A stretch of 64,000 nucleotides of DNA from Pictodentalium vernedei (GCA_031216915.1 CM062290.1:164030453-164094452), one strand, 5' to 3'. Counted from the stretch's first letter, positions 12,206 to 23,560 are shown. Notes: generated by a model from the letters alone, not told the origin. Numbers and translations: made by a program.

Positions 12206-12339
12206 ATAGTGGAAAAATATTTAAATTTTGTAGTAAATTTCCTTTCTTATTGTACCTACCACAATTGTTTACTACAGACTTGCACTACAGTGGAAGACCC
12301 TAACTCGGAAAATATACTCTCTATTTTGATCTTTCCCAA

Positions 12340-13690
12340 GGGATTTGGGAAAGAAAAGCATTGACATCCTGAGCGAGAAGTAGAAGATCCCGAGCCAATT
12401 CGTACATGGAAACCGAGTGCGTGCCGTCCTGGTTCCGAATGTAAGCAATCACTGTCGAATTGTCGGACAACAGAAGTACCTGGTGATTCGAAAGGTGGGG
12501 AATCCACTGCCGGAAACTCAGAAAAAGAGCAAGAAGCTCCTTCTGGGAAGAGCTGCTTGATCCTGGTCCCATGCCCGTTGAAGGGACAGATCTAGAGGAT
12601 CCAATGTCGCACCCCATCCGAGATCGCTGGTGTCTGCTGACAGAACATGATCAGACGCGGGTAAGTCCAACAGAACCCCTTGTGTAATCCAATGAACATC
12701 CATCCAGGGGAGAAGGTGACGATGAAGAGACTCTGGTAACTGAAGCACCAGATCCAGAGGATCGACATTCGGCCTTCAACAACTGAGCAGAAAGTGTTGG
12801 AGAGGTCTGACATGCAGCTGACCTAGAGGAATGAGATCCGTCACCGAATAGCGGAGACTGAGCAGTCGGAGAATACTCCGAGCTGTCGCGGGCATGGACT
12901 GGGACAGAGTCAGGGCTAAAGCTGAGAGAATCACAGCCCTTGTCCGGGAAACCGGCACCGTATTCAGTTGAGTACAGAAGTCCATCCCCAGATGACAAAA
13001 CAACTAAGAAGGGACCAGGTCTGACTTCTCCTTGTTGACTCTGAACCCTAGCGACATGAGCAGATTCAACAGTCAACAGTGTGTCGACATCTGACTCCAG
13101 AAAGGCAGCACTGGAATGCCTCTGGAAGATATCGTCTAGACATTCCGAAGTAGTCACCCTGGACTGTGAGCGATGGAAGGCTATCACATGCGTCATCAGT
13201 CGGGTGAAGGCCCAAAGAGCCAGGTTGAGGCTGAAAGGCATGGCCTTGAACTGGTAAACTCGCCCCAGAAAAGCGAACCTGAGATACTTTTGCCATGTCC
13301 GATGAATCGGAACGTGAAAGTGGGCATCTCGCAGGTCGATGCTGGAAGCAAAATCTCCCTGGTGAATGGACCGGCAAACCGACCTAAAAGTATCCATGCT
13401 GAACTTGGGAGCAATGACAGACTGGATCAGAATACTCAGATCGATAACCGGTCAGAATCGGCAGTCCTTCTTTGGCACCAAGAACAGGCGGGAATAAAAT
13501 CCCACTGAATGAATGTTCTTGACGACCTCGATCGCCCCCTTTGACAGGAGAATGTCTATCTCCGTGATCAAAAGCTCCTGAAGTGAAACATCTGAAGGAA
13601 CTTGTGTTGGACGAGGAACTCTCGACAGAGTGGGGTGCCTCCAGAAGGATATTCGCAGCCCGGACCAAACAACATCTAACACCCAAGGAT
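12340..13690 (-). pseudogene. DIRS-like RT/RNase H fragment
   Basis: RT motifs: 'GFYSRLFLVPKKD', 'PVIDLSILIQSVI', 'SSIDLRDAHFHVPIH', 'KAMPFSLNLALWAFTRLM', CLDDIF (Cys where Tyr is usual) and 'FCHLGMDFCTQ'. RNase H motifs: 'SADTSDLGWGATL', 'LLLSDNSTVIAYIRNQDG'. An in-frame TGA at 13452-13454 separates the first two RT motifs. After LDD the reading frame changes near 13030, and again between 12748 and 12617, so at least two frameshifts are present. The C-terminal part of RNase H and everything beyond it are missing. Confidence 0.82.
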
Positions 13691-13706
13691 CGGATGTGAT
13701 TGTGGC

Positions 13707-14500
13707 CTAATCGTCTGCAAATTCTGATATCCTTCCTACAACCTGGGACAAATCAAGGTGAGGACCTTCATTTCGAGCCCCGGCGAGAGGAGAAACCACC
13801 TCCTCTACTATATGAAGAATCCTGAGTCCTCCCTCTAGCCTGCCAACGCTTACCCTTACCCTGTGAGTAAGAAGTAGAAGCGGCAACAGGAGGATCAGCC
13901 CTTGGCATCGCAGAGGAAGCAGAAGGGTCCTTGTTAGGATTTGGATGGCCCCTGCCTCCAACAGAAGGCTGATCAAGCTGACGAAGCAGCAGCTGATCTT
14001 TGGAATGACATAGGATGTCATTCCGGACCCTCACCACGGAACCAAGGAATAGTTGCGGCCCTGCCAAAAAAGCAGATCGAAAAGCAGCACGCTACCCCTC
14101 AGGAAGGGAACGGCTTGTGTCCAACACAGCGTCCCGGCGAACTAATTCCAAGTTAGCCATGTTACAGGCATGCGTGTAAGATGCATGAGTGCCTTGGCTG
14201 ACACTGTCAGCTGGTTTGACGGTTTGATATCTGGAAGGAACCCAAACACAAAGTCAAGAGCTTTCCACAAGTCAGAAGACTGTTGTCGCTCGATGTCAGG
14301 TATGTCAGATTCATCCTCTGAGTCGGAAGACACATATCCACCATGGGCAAACCAGCCGATGCCTCCCATGGTGTAGGCACACCTGAGGGATCAGAAAGCG
14401 GCCTGCTTCCAATCCTGGGAGGTGGCTCCACAGGGAGCACCTGGAAACCACTAGTAGCCTTGCTGGAAGCAACAGGAAGGCTCTTGGAAAGAACCTGAGT
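13707..14500 (-). pseudogene. DIRS-like gag fragment
   Basis: Pieces in several frames: 14142-14369 ('HGGYVSSDSEDESDIPDIE') and 13768-14067 ('PQLFLGSVVRVRNDIL' with a Gly/Arg/Ser-rich tail, 'QGKGKRWQARGRTQDSS'). The tail composition and its position directly upstream of the RT match gag of the complete neighbour. The 5' part is missing; the region ends in a G run near 14503. Confidence 0.65.
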
Positions 14501-14700
14501 GGGGGGGGGGGGGATGGGGGGGGAGGTCGAATTCACAGTCTCTCAATCAGAAATTGGCCACTTACATACACTTATCTCATACGCTAAAATCGGCCGGGGA
14601 GGGGGGGGGGGGGGGGAGGTCGAATTCACAGTCTCTCAATCAGAAATTGGCCACTTACATACACTTATCTCATACGCTAAAATCGGCCGGATTACTTCTC
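14500..14700 (+). repeat. Tandem duplication with G runs
   Basis: Two near-identical copies (about 14519-14600 and 14617-14690) of a unit beginning GAGGTCGAATTCACAGTC and ending CTAAAATCGGCCGG, each preceded by a long G run. The 106-aa ORF across it simply translates the duplicated unit twice. Nothing suggests a function. Confidence 0.85.
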
Positions 14701-16995
14701 AGGTCACAGAGTTTTACATGAATTCCGAGACATGGTTTCGGAAACGACCTTTTACATTTCAGCACCTCCGACTTTTAAAAGCAATACAAAAAAGAAAAAC
14801 CCCACACCCCAGTCGCTGAGTTTTCTGACTGTATTTCAAATACTACCAAAGATTGGCCCTTGGAGCATATTCTTTTGAATTATTGAAAACCATTCACTAT
14901 TGACAGTAACATGTGTGTTTCTAATTTTCTGGTCAAGTTTTTGTTGTATGACATTGTAATTATTGAGGATAATTTCGAGAAATTCTAGAACCATCAGACG
15001 ATATGTAGCAGTCAAGAACCGGATCACTTGGTTCCTGTGAGTGTTGCGCCTGACACCCTTCCAGGTCCAATGTTTATTTATTTATTTATTTATTTATTGT
15101 CAAGGTCACATTTCTGCACAATGGATAATCATGACCGAGTTGTCCCGGAGAATCGGCTCGGGTTGAGTTGTCCCGAGGTCGAGTTGTCACGTAACTATAT
15201 TTTCCATCTACCACATTAGACGGATGCCAAAAGCAGGCGAGACCACGCCGAGGCTTCAATGTTTTTTTGTGCAGGGAGTGGGGGGGGGGGGGGGGGGGGG
15301 CAGTGGATACGGAGCAGCACCCAGTGGCAGTGTCTAATAATATCAGAGTTTAACATCATAAGAACTCTGAAACAAGGGGATGGTGGGGATGGAAGGACTG
15401 TCGCCCCTATATCCACACTACAATATATATAATATACAACATGAAGTTTTCTAACATACTACGTGTCCAAAACTCTTCATTGTGGTCCAGAAATTCACTG
15501 AAATCACCCGGACCAAACAATATGCCAACCTTGTGTAATCTGTCCTCTCGAAAAGAAGACTCAATTAATTTAAGTACTTTGGCTGAAAACATTAAAATAG
15601 ACCTTCCTTAGCTCACGGCCTGTGTTGGCTGGTTCGATGTGGAAACGAACCAGCAAAGTGGCTTCACTCCTGTCCCCATAATGTATTTAGTAACATCATC
15701 GGAAAGAAGATTGCAGTTCCTAAAGAGACAAACCTTAAACTATGTTAAGTTCCTTTTTGAATATTCAACTTACTAAAACAACACAAGTGGGTTGGACTCT
15801 GTGTATTACCTCAGCTGGAAGCATTTGCACCATCAATGTGATAGATGAACATTACGATCAGGGTTTCCACACATTGCTGAAAAGAAATTTCCACAATTTA
15901 TCAAGGTCTTGTCCATGACAAATATAGTACTTTTCCATGACCACTCTTAATTCTTTGAGGGAAAACTGTTGGTGATATTCTATGACCAGTAACTCTACAG
16001 TAGCAGCCCAAAATAGTTGCAGGATAGCAACTAAACATTTTGACCTCTATTTATAATCCTTTTGGCACCTTTGGACCACCCACCCACTCTTCTTATGGCC
16101 AGGAAAAGCAAAATATTGTTCAATGATCTTTGTGTTAGTGATCTCAGTATGGCACCAAAACATACCATTTATTCATAATACATATGTTTGCATAGGTTTT
16201 GCCGAAGAACATTTAGTGAAGAAATTTATAAAATAAACAAAATATGGATGAACAATGTATGGAAGAATGAGTGCTACATGTAGACAAATCATTATCCACA
16301 AAGCTCTCTCAATTTGGTAATATTGCTGCTAAAAAAATAAATCAAGGAGGAAAGAGTTGCCTCTTCTTACTTACCTTTTTCTTCCAAGGAAAGCAGTAAG
16401 CATATACCTAAGCTTGTCTATGAAACTGTGTGTACATTCTTTGAACTAATGCTCTGTTTCTGCTCGCTTGGTGTCACCTGAAAAGAGTTTTACATGTGAA
16501 ACTGTTATTAAGGCAAAAAATATATCACAAGGTATTCACAGAATTTTGGGAAGTCTAAAGTACTTCAGGAACATTCCATGGGCTTGATGTTACAAGGAAA
16601 AATTTAAAAATAATTTGATAACACAAATATAGCTGTAAAAGATTACAATTACTTGGAGCCTGATCTTAATTAAACTCATGATATATACATGTACTATGAA
16701 GAGGTGGGTGCCATTGAGGTTTTAGACTCAGTGTCAGCATAAGTATTTTGGAGGTGAATTAACTCAGTATCGCTTCGGCAGTAATGACACAATACAATTG
16801 CCAAAACCTATAAAATAAAATGCTTTTTCAAAATACAAATGTACTGACTGGCTGTAGATGTCTGTTCTATAGTAGACTCAGAATGTTCATTATCCAAATA
16901 TCAAACCATGACCAGAAGTCATGGCAAATTTTAAGAATAAAAAGATCAATACCTGTTGGGTATAACACAGGCACTTACCTTATTATTCTTATTAT
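14700..16995. other. No gene; microsatellite and G run
   Basis: Contains a (TTTA)n microsatellite at about 15068-15098, a long G run around 15279-15300, and four spaced copies of GAGTTGTC between 15136 and 15190, a motif seen again near 58950-58980. The rest shows no recognised domain or repeat. Confidence 0.5.
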
Positions 16996-17165
16996 TTATT
17001 GGGGTTTAATGACACTTTTGACAACCAGGGTCACCTTGAGTCAGACAGTTTTTTATGGTTGGAGGAAGTCAGAGAACCCAGAGAGAACCAGCAAGCAATG
17101 GCGAGCAACAATCAGACTCCCCAACGTACCAACTCAACACAAACAGGGTTACATTGGTTGAAGAC
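16996..17165 (-). mobile_element. SINE fragment (conserved central domain)
   Basis: Contains the block TTATTGGGGTTTAATGACAC, 'GGTCACCTTGAGTCAGACAG' and 'TTGGAGGAAGTCAGAGAACC' shared with the SINEs at 32356 and 35975. The orientation is inferred from the copy at 36 kb, whose tRNA-like head lies on the minus strand. Only the central domain and tail are evident here. Confidence 0.65.
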
Positions 17166-18187
17166 AAAGTTGTTTAAAGAAGGATTTAATTAGCATCTCT
17201 GGCTAGTAGACACTACGGAGGTCAGAGGAATGAAGTCATGTAACTTTTCAAAACTCTGTCGTCCAGTAAGATGATTTTTTCTGGTATTGAGATGTTAAAC
17301 CACACAAATAATGCCCAAATTTCCAGTAATGGAAAATAGGGAGCCCATATATCAACCTTGGGCCTTAACTTGAACTAACTGACTAAGTCCCCCCCCCCCC
17401 CCCTCCCTCCGTCCATCCATCAAGATTCTGAGCGTTTGATCTGAAGAAGCAGATTTTCAAAGATTATTTCGCATATTACTTTAAGTTAACTGAAGAGCCC
17501 ACATATTAACTTGATTTTAAATAGGAACCCAAATACTAATCGATGCCCTTGATTTGAACAACTTTAAATCTGACCCCATAAGAATGCTGTATCCCAAACA
17601 TCAAAAGATTCTGACTGGTGGATCTGAAGAAGATTTTAAAAGATTATTTCCCATATTGCACGGAGTTGAAATTCAGGCTCCCACAGAGGGCCCAATTATA
17701 CACCAATGGGACTGATTTGGTGAACTGTGAATTCAACCCCTGTAAGAATTCTGTATACCATGTATCAAGATGTTCTGACCAGTGGTTTGGGGGAAAAAGA
17801 AGTTTTAAAGATCATTCCTCATATTGGACTAAGTTAAAATTCAGGATCCAACTGGGAGTCCAAATATTAACACAGTGACTTGGTTTGAACAAATTTAGAA
17901 CTGACCTCCCTAAGGATGCTAAATCTGATCTTTTTTTATAGATTATTCTCTATATTGCACTAAGTTAAAATTCAGACTCATATAAAGATCCCAATTACAG
18001 TGGAGCCCACTTGTTTGGATATCACTTGATTGTATATCCCTGTTAACTGAATATAATTTCCCAACAAAAAAACAATTACAATACCTTCAGTACAAATTTC
18101 ACCTGTTAATTGAATATAGGTTAAAGAGTAAACTCCTGTTAATTGAATAAAACATCTTGTACCCTGTCGAGACAATACCTTCATTCA

Positions 18188-18545
18188 CCCCAGTTTTCCT
18201 TTGTTTATATATAGACTGTTTTGGCCTTAGTACATCCAATGCAGGCATTTAACCCTTTCATGCCTTCTCGGCACACACGGTAAATTCACACAACTAACCC
18301 ATCGGTGCGCTGCACGCCGATGGCATAGTAATGCATCTACTCTTACCTCAGTCCATGTGTGCTTTCGCCCCAGTTTTCCTTTGTTTATAGACCTATTTGG
18401 CCTTAGTACATCCAATGCAGGCATTTAACCCTTTTGTGCTTCGTTGGCGCACACTGCATGAACTGACACTACAAACCCGTCAGCACACTGCAAGCCGATG
18501 GCATAGTAATGCATCTACTCTTACCTCAGTCGACGTGTGCTATCT
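18188..18545 (+). repeat. Tandem duplication containing a piggyBac left end
   Basis: Two ~178-bp copies (18188-18366 and 18369-18545) both begin CAGTTTTCCTTTGTTTATA and both contain TTAACCCTTT (18249 and 18425) and GATGGCATAGTAATGCATC. The duplication includes flank plus the left terminus of the piggyBac remnant. A subterminal palindrome, CCATCGG with CCGATGG, is clear in the first copy (about 18299-18323). Confidence 0.75.
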
Positions 18546-19115
18546 CTATCAGTCCACTGAAGTAATTTCCATGCCTGAATGAATTTGAAGTTATTTCCCT
18601 TTAGTTGCTTGGCTACAGTTTCAGCACAAATTGCACCAGAATCATAGTAATTCCATGGACGAATATGACTCTAATGATAGCGAAGTGGAACAGGATTCTG
18701 CGGTACAGTCTGGCTCATATCAGGCTGACACACATGACACTACTATGAGTGCTGGACTTTCAGATGATATTGCCAGTAATAATCCAGATGATGGAGAGAG
18801 TCCTTCAACGTCTGGAATAGGACTGGACAGTGGGAGGGGACGCGGCAGAAAAAGAAGTGCTGGTCAGGGACATGGCAGAATACAAGGGAGCTGGCGTGGT
18901 CGCGCTATTGGTCCAATTTTTCAATGGGAAAAATGCACAGACTTTGTTCCACTGGACATCCCATGTTCTGAAGTTGGGAAGATAAAGCTTGGCTTACCTG
19001 ACAATCCAAATGAATGGGACTTTTTACACCTTTATCTAACGGATGAGATGATCCCGAAATTAACCCCAATATCCCAAGTCTGGGGGCCGATTTTGCAGAG
19101 TTGCGAAAGGGTTAA
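18425..19115 (+). mobile_element. piggyBac-type remnant (TTAA-CCCTTT...AAAGGG-TTAA)
   Basis: TTAA at 18425-18428 is followed by CCCTTT; AAAGGG precedes TTAA at 19112-19115. That is the target preference and terminal layout of piggyBac transposons. The left terminus is duplicated at 18249. The interior keeps only the N-terminal part of a transposase gene before running straight into the right terminus, so the DDD catalytic core is deleted. It sits inside the Tigger-like MITE. Confidence 0.75.
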
Positions 19116-19134
19116 TCTATTATATCTTGTTTGA
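18631..19134 (+). pseudogene. piggyBac transposase N-terminal fragment
   Basis: An open frame of 167 codons. It has an acidic Ser/Asp-rich start ('SMDEYDSNDSEVEQDS'), a Gly/Arg-rich stretch (GRGRGRKRSAGQGHG), then 'FVPLDIPCSEVGKIKLGLP' and 'PNEWDFLHLYLTDEMI'. The last pattern matches the conserved region where piggyBac/PGBD transposases begin their folded domain (family pattern: LP..P.DFF.LF.TDE.I). The frame then crosses the element's right terminus and stops at 19134. The catalytic Asp residues and C-terminal zinc finger are absent, so it cannot transpose. A protein that still binds DNA is conceivable but unsupported. Confidence 0.65.
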
Positions 19135-19172
19135 CAGAGCTCATGGAGCTCTGTCAAATACGATATAATAGA
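19119..19172. repeat. Short hairpin
   Basis: CTATTATATCTTGTTTGACAG pairs with CTGTCAAATACGATATAATAG around a short AGCTC..GAGCT centre. It abuts the right TTAA of the piggyBac remnant. Related wording (CTTGTTTGACAGAGCT) occurs at 34818 and 35120. Confidence 0.7.
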
Positions 19173-20935
19173 ATAAATGCTTAGTTTACCTCTAGAATAC
19201 AGGAAAGTGACACAATCCCTGTTAATTGAATACTCCTGTTAGTTGAATAATTTCCATTGGCAAAGTGGCTATTCAATTAACAGGGTTCCAATGTATTAAC
19301 CGATATGGGCTTGATATAAACAAATTTGAATCCAATCCCTGTATGGATTTCAAGTCAAAATTCAGGCTCCAATAGAGAGACCAAATATTAACACAGGGAC
19401 TTGGTTTGAACAAACTTATATCTGATCTTCCTAAGGATGCTGTATACTAAACATCAAAAGATTCTGACTGGTGGATATAAAGAAAAAGATTACTTAAAGA
19501 TTCCCCATACTGTAATGTTAAAATTTGTGCACCCATAGAGAGCCCAATTATTAACCAGTAATCTTGCTTTGAACAAACTTGAATTCGATCACTGTAAGGA
19601 TTCTGTATACCTTATATCAAAATTCTGACTTGTAGTTCTGGAGGCAAAGAGTTTAAAGAATTATTCCTCATATTGAACTCAGTATAATTTGACTAAGAGT
19701 AATTCGGACTCCAATACAAAGCCCATATATTAACACAGGGACTTGGTTTGAACAAACTTAGATCTGACCTCCCTAAGGATGCTGTATACTTAATATAAAA
19801 AGATACTGACTGGAGGATCTGAAGAAGATTTTTAATAATTATTCCGCATATTGCACTAAGGTAAGGATGGCTGGGATGTTGAATACTAAATATCAAAACA
19901 TTCTCAATGGTGGTTCTTAAGATGAGTTTAAAGAATATTCCTCTTCTGCACCAAATTAAAATTTGGGCTCCTTATGGGGCTGTATTTGAACAAACTTGAA
20001 ATTCCCCCCCTCCCCCCACCAACAAGGATGTTGGATACCAAATATCAAAAGATTCCAACTGGTTGTTCTGGAGAAGATTTTTAAAGAATATTCCCAATAT
20101 TGCATTACATTAGATTCTGGGCTCTCAAAGGGAGCACAAATATCAACCCAGGGACTTTATTTGACTTGTATCTGACTTGTTGTATCTGACCCACATCTCG
20201 CTGCGATATACCAAATATCAAAATATTCTGATTGGCGATTCTGGAGAAGATATCTTTTAATTTATGAAAATATGCTGACTCAGCATTTCTTCATTAACCA
20301 CCCCCCCCCCCCCCCCCCACCCCTTTGGTGCAGTGTATGACACAACCAATGACTTTTTTTTTTACCATTCCATTCAAATGGTCCAAGTGATGCTTCGTAC
20401 CAAATAACAGTTCTTAAATTGTTCCATGAGTAAAATTAGCATTTAAAAATACCTGGGTTTCCAATGGGGAACAAGAATTTTTTTTTCCATTAATTAAGAT
20501 CTTATGACTCAATAAAACCACATACCAAAATTGGTTCAAATTGGCTCTTCTGTTCAGAAAATAGAAATTTTGGGCAGGGCCAAAAATCTTGCCCCTCCCA
20601 TTACAAAGAATGTCATTTGAACAAATTTTATTGTACACCTCAACAGGAAGCCAGCTCAGTGCCAAATATCAAGTCACTGTCCATGAGGAGAAGATTTATT
20701 ATAAAATTTGAGAGCATTATCCCCCACCCCCTCCCTATGGGGTGGGTCAAGTTGATTTAAAGAAAATCAAAATGAAATGTCAGAACAAACAATCACCTCA
20801 AATTTAACTGAAATCAGTCCAGAGGTTTTGGAGAAGTCAAAAACACCATGCACACAGATGACAGATAATGTACAAGGAATGGTGCTTCATCACTATAGCT
20901 CACCCTGACTATCAGTTGGGTGAGTTAAAAATGAT

Positions 20936-22190
20936 TTGAAGAAACATACCACTAAAAGCACTGTGTTAAAATTAGAGATGGGTGGTATTGAAATTTCAAC
21001 TCTGAATTTGGCATCAGTATTTTTAGGATGATTCACCTAGGTATACTAGTAGGTATGGTATTCGTTGTCAACAACATACTCAAACTGAAACCAACACTGA
21101 CTGTTATTGTTGGGACACCACTGCTCAAGCTGTTACTCAGGTTTCCAGTTATAGGAATCAAATCCACAGATTTGTGAAAATGTTGGGAATAACATAGGCA
21201 CTCACTACAGGTCATCTGATGCAACAGAAATGCTGAGAGAAAATACCCCCCCCCCCCCCCAGTTATTTTCTCTGAAGATTTTTTGTTGCATAAAATGACA
21301 GTGGCAAGTGCCTGTGGAAATACATAGTCCATGGGAATCTTCTAATCTGTCTGTAATTTTGAATAATGTTCATTATTTTGAGATTCCCTTTGTTTGCTAA
21401 ATCGGTATTTGCTTTATACCAATACCAAATGGTATTTATGGTACACCGCCCATTTCTAATTAAAATTTGGCAGGACACTAAATTATGTAACTGGTGCTAA
21501 CCTACAAAGACGCTACATGTAAGTGAATTTGTTATGGTTAATGACTCATTCAGTTGACCTTCTTGTCAATCATGTTTCCGCCAGCAAAAACAAGGTCTGG
21601 AAAACCGACATCCCGTAATGATGGAATGACAGATTAACAAGGGTAACACTATATGCCCCATCCATTTCATGGCAGCGGCATAATAGCAAAAAGAATTCAT
21701 ACTGGCCAAGGTGCTTCAGTGACAATGATAATATATTTTGCTGAGAGACCAATGCTGTGGTGTACCTTTACTATTGCCTGGGAAACACTATTATATAACA
21801 CATTACTGGAAAGTTCCCAGAGAGTGCTTTTGAATGGTGAGTTACATAAGTTTTCATAAGTTTAATGGGAGAAACTCCAGATATCACCTGGGTTAGACTG
21901 GGTTAACACTTAATGCGCTGAGTGAAGCAGCCATGACGAGATTTGGTGAAAAATTAATTTTTTTGTAACAGTGGTGAAAAAATCCAATGAATTTACAGGG
22001 GAAAATATTATAAAATGTGCCCAAATTAATTGAACATCAAATCTCAGATGCTTTATCAGTTTATTGTCTGGATTCTGTCTTTTTTTCGCATATTTTATTT
22101 ATGCAGCAATCCAACCAAAAACCTTAGCTGTCATCACTAACTCAATAAATAAGAACTAGTCTAGTACAACCCTGTTAACTGAATACTCTC
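20936..22190. other. No gene; C run and MITE end
   Basis: A C run lies at 21247-21260. At 21905-21960 the phrases TTAACACTTAATGCGC and AAGCAGCCATGACGAGATTT match the right half of the piggyBac-like MITE at 31952-32191, so this is probably a decayed third copy. CCCTGTTAACTGAATA at 22170-22185 is a Tigger-like subterminal motif. No ORF of note. Confidence 0.45.
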
Positions 22191-22352
22191 ACCTGCCTAA
22201 TAATAGTGATGGCTAATAATAGTATAGTTCTGAATTTTGTGTTAAAATTAATAATAGTGATAGCATTTTCTCTCTTGCTCTCATTTCCAAATAATAGTGA
22301 TGTCCAAAATTTTTCTTTAAAATTAATAATAGTGACATCACCATTATTTGGT
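22190..22352. repeat. Interspersed AATAATAGTGATG repeats
   Basis: The motif AATAATAGTGA(T/C)G or close variants occurs about five times in 160 bp, with two copies embedded in a longer duplicated phrase (TTAAAATTAATAATAGTGA). The last copy is followed by an inverted form (CACCATTATTTGG). Confidence 0.7.
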
Positions 22353-23375
22353 AGATGAGAGTAGCCACTTTGAGAGAGAAAAATACTCAATTGACATGAG
22401 TATACAGTAAACAGGAAATGGGCCATTTTTCTATCCATAATATCTTGTTTCAATTGTTTGAAGTAACAAATCCTCTCGTTGTCTGCCACTGACCATTGGA
22501 AAACAAATTTTAAATATTATATTTTTAATAATAAAATAAGTATTTTTATGACATACATTCAAAGTTTTAAGCAGTTTAATAAAATCAAAATATGGTTTTC
22601 ATATGATACAAAATACCATGGATAGTCAATTTATTCTTGAAGCTGCATTACTGACACTGAGGGATTTTTTCAGAGTTAATTTTTTCAGAGTTATGATCTG
22701 CAAGGAAAAACACCTCATAAAAGAGAAAGTCAACACACCAGACAAACACATATTGTCTACTGTCCACACAGAAATATCCTACACTTGACTGTCGGCACTT
22801 TGATATGTTTGATACAAAGTAACAAACATTTATCATTGACTTGACTGATAAAACTGGTTAGATTCAGACACTGTTCATTCAACATTCCAACGCCTTAACC
22901 CTTTCATGACAAAGAAATAAAGTTCAACAAATGCACACACAAATTATCATTTTTATAGATATGCAATTTCCTGCACACCTGTATTGCCATTTTAATAACT
23001 ACAATTACCCAAATTATAATGAGGCGACCTGTCAGCGAATAATAGCTGGCGACTATTCGACTAGAGAATTTACTAGTCATATCAACACTGAAAGAAATGT
23101 CCAAAAATGTCGGTAAATCACTGGTAGTTGATGAAATTCTTTGTCAGATTACAACATTTTTTATTCAATTACATGTAATAGGATTTTACTCTATAACCTA
23201 AATGCAGTTAACAGGGCAACTTTGTACTGATGATATGGTAAATGGTTTGGTGTTGTAACTTATATACAATTTACAGTTTTATTCAATTAAAGTGACTTTC
23301 ATCACTTTTCAATAGAGCTAATATGATAATGTAGCACTCTGCTAGTTAATATGCTATGATAATAGAATATTATTA
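22353..23375. other. No gene recognised
   Basis: AT-rich. At 22895 it has TTAACCCTTTCATGACA, which looks like a lone piggyBac-type terminus. Between 23150 and 23290 there are phrases (GCAGTTAACAGGGC, ATTCAATTA) related to the Tigger-like MITE. No coding domain seen. Confidence 0.4.
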
Positions 23376-23560
23376 GTTACACAGTTTGTTGGTGGCCTAA
23401 TATGGTATATATGGTGTCAGTTTATTCCATATTGGACTCGAGCGAATATGGTATATATGGTGTCAGTTAATTTCATATTGGACGAGAGCGAAGCTCGAGT
23501 CTAATATGGAATTAACTGACACCATATATACCATATTAGGCCACCAATAAACTGTGTAAC
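23376..23560. repeat. Foldback palindrome, 185 bp
   Basis: GTTACACAGTTTGTTGGTGG at 23376 pairs with CCACCAATAAACTGTGTAAC ending at 23560. The pairing continues through CCTAATATGGTATATATGG / CCATATATACCATATTAGG. The left arm also contains a direct duplication of AATATGGTATATATGGTGTC. AT-rich flanks of similar wording make a target duplication hard to judge. Likely a MITE of unknown superfamily. Confidence 0.8.

Larger units (their letters stand above)
5513..12222 (-). mobile_element. DIRS-type retrotransposon, structurally near complete
   Basis: A 6.7-kb minus-strand element with gag, RT/RNase H and a tyrosine recombinase (YR), the gene set of DIRS elements. These use YR to integrate a circular copy and so make no target duplication. 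The ends are inverted repeats (5550-5735 and 12009-12205). An internal complementary region at 5822-5905 matches the extreme left end and then the extreme right end, the geometry needed to template circle closure. The boundaries were set from that match: left end ATATGAAAAATTT, right end GGAAAAATAT. Coding lesions are few: four stops in pol/YR, three in early gag, and two frameshifts. The two ITRs differ by substitutions and a ~10-nt insertion near 12130, so the copy is not fresh. Confidence 0.9.
12340..14500 (-). mobile_element. Truncated second DIRS relative
   Basis: A minus-strand remnant carrying a partial gag and RT/RNase H but no tyrosine recombinase and no visible ITR. It ends at about 12340, inside RNase H, roughly 120 bp from the right edge of the complete DIRS. 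No matching recombinase piece appears left of 5513, so this does not look like one element split by the other. More likely it was truncated before or during the rearrangement that placed them side by side. Coding wording differs clearly from the complete element ('IDLRDAHFHVPIH' against 'IDLKDAYFHIMIH'), so they are different subfamilies. Confidence 0.8.
17998..19293 (+). mobile_element. Tigger/pogo-like MITE with TA target duplication
   Basis: Left end TA|CAGTGGAGCCC at 17996; right end GGTTCCAATG|TA at 19284-19295. Both ends carry related subterminal phrases (CCCTGTTAACTGAATA left, TATTCAATTAACAGGG right), forming imperfect inverted repeats. The flanks rejoin as CCCAATTA|TTAACC, the wording of an uninterrupted unit at 19544-19560, so the TA duplication is supported by an in-window empty-site analogue. 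No DDE transposase of its own is visible; the interior is taken by a piggyBac remnant. Confidence 0.65.
17380..20935 (+). repeat. Tandem-core element A, copy 2 (HINE-like)
   Basis: Many ~200-bp units repeat 'GGATGCTGTATACCAAATATCAAAAGATTCTGACTGG'-type wording (quoted in parts: GATGCTGTATAC, CAAAAGATTCTGACTGG, TTGAACAAACTTG). It is split at 17998-19293 by a MITE. The 3' end has AGCTCACCC (897-905 of the 20 kb block) pairing with GGGTGAGTT (20918-20926), followed by AAAAATGA. Non-coding and probably non-autonomous. C runs lie at 17391-17402 and 20300-20318. Confidence 0.65.

Noticed and set aside
5513..14500. Complete DIRS inserted into the second DIRS
   Set aside because: No second half of the truncated element is visible left of 5513, so simple nesting is not supported.
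14499..14819. 106-codon ORF with an internal repeat
   Set aside because: It is the translation of a DNA tandem duplication with G runs.
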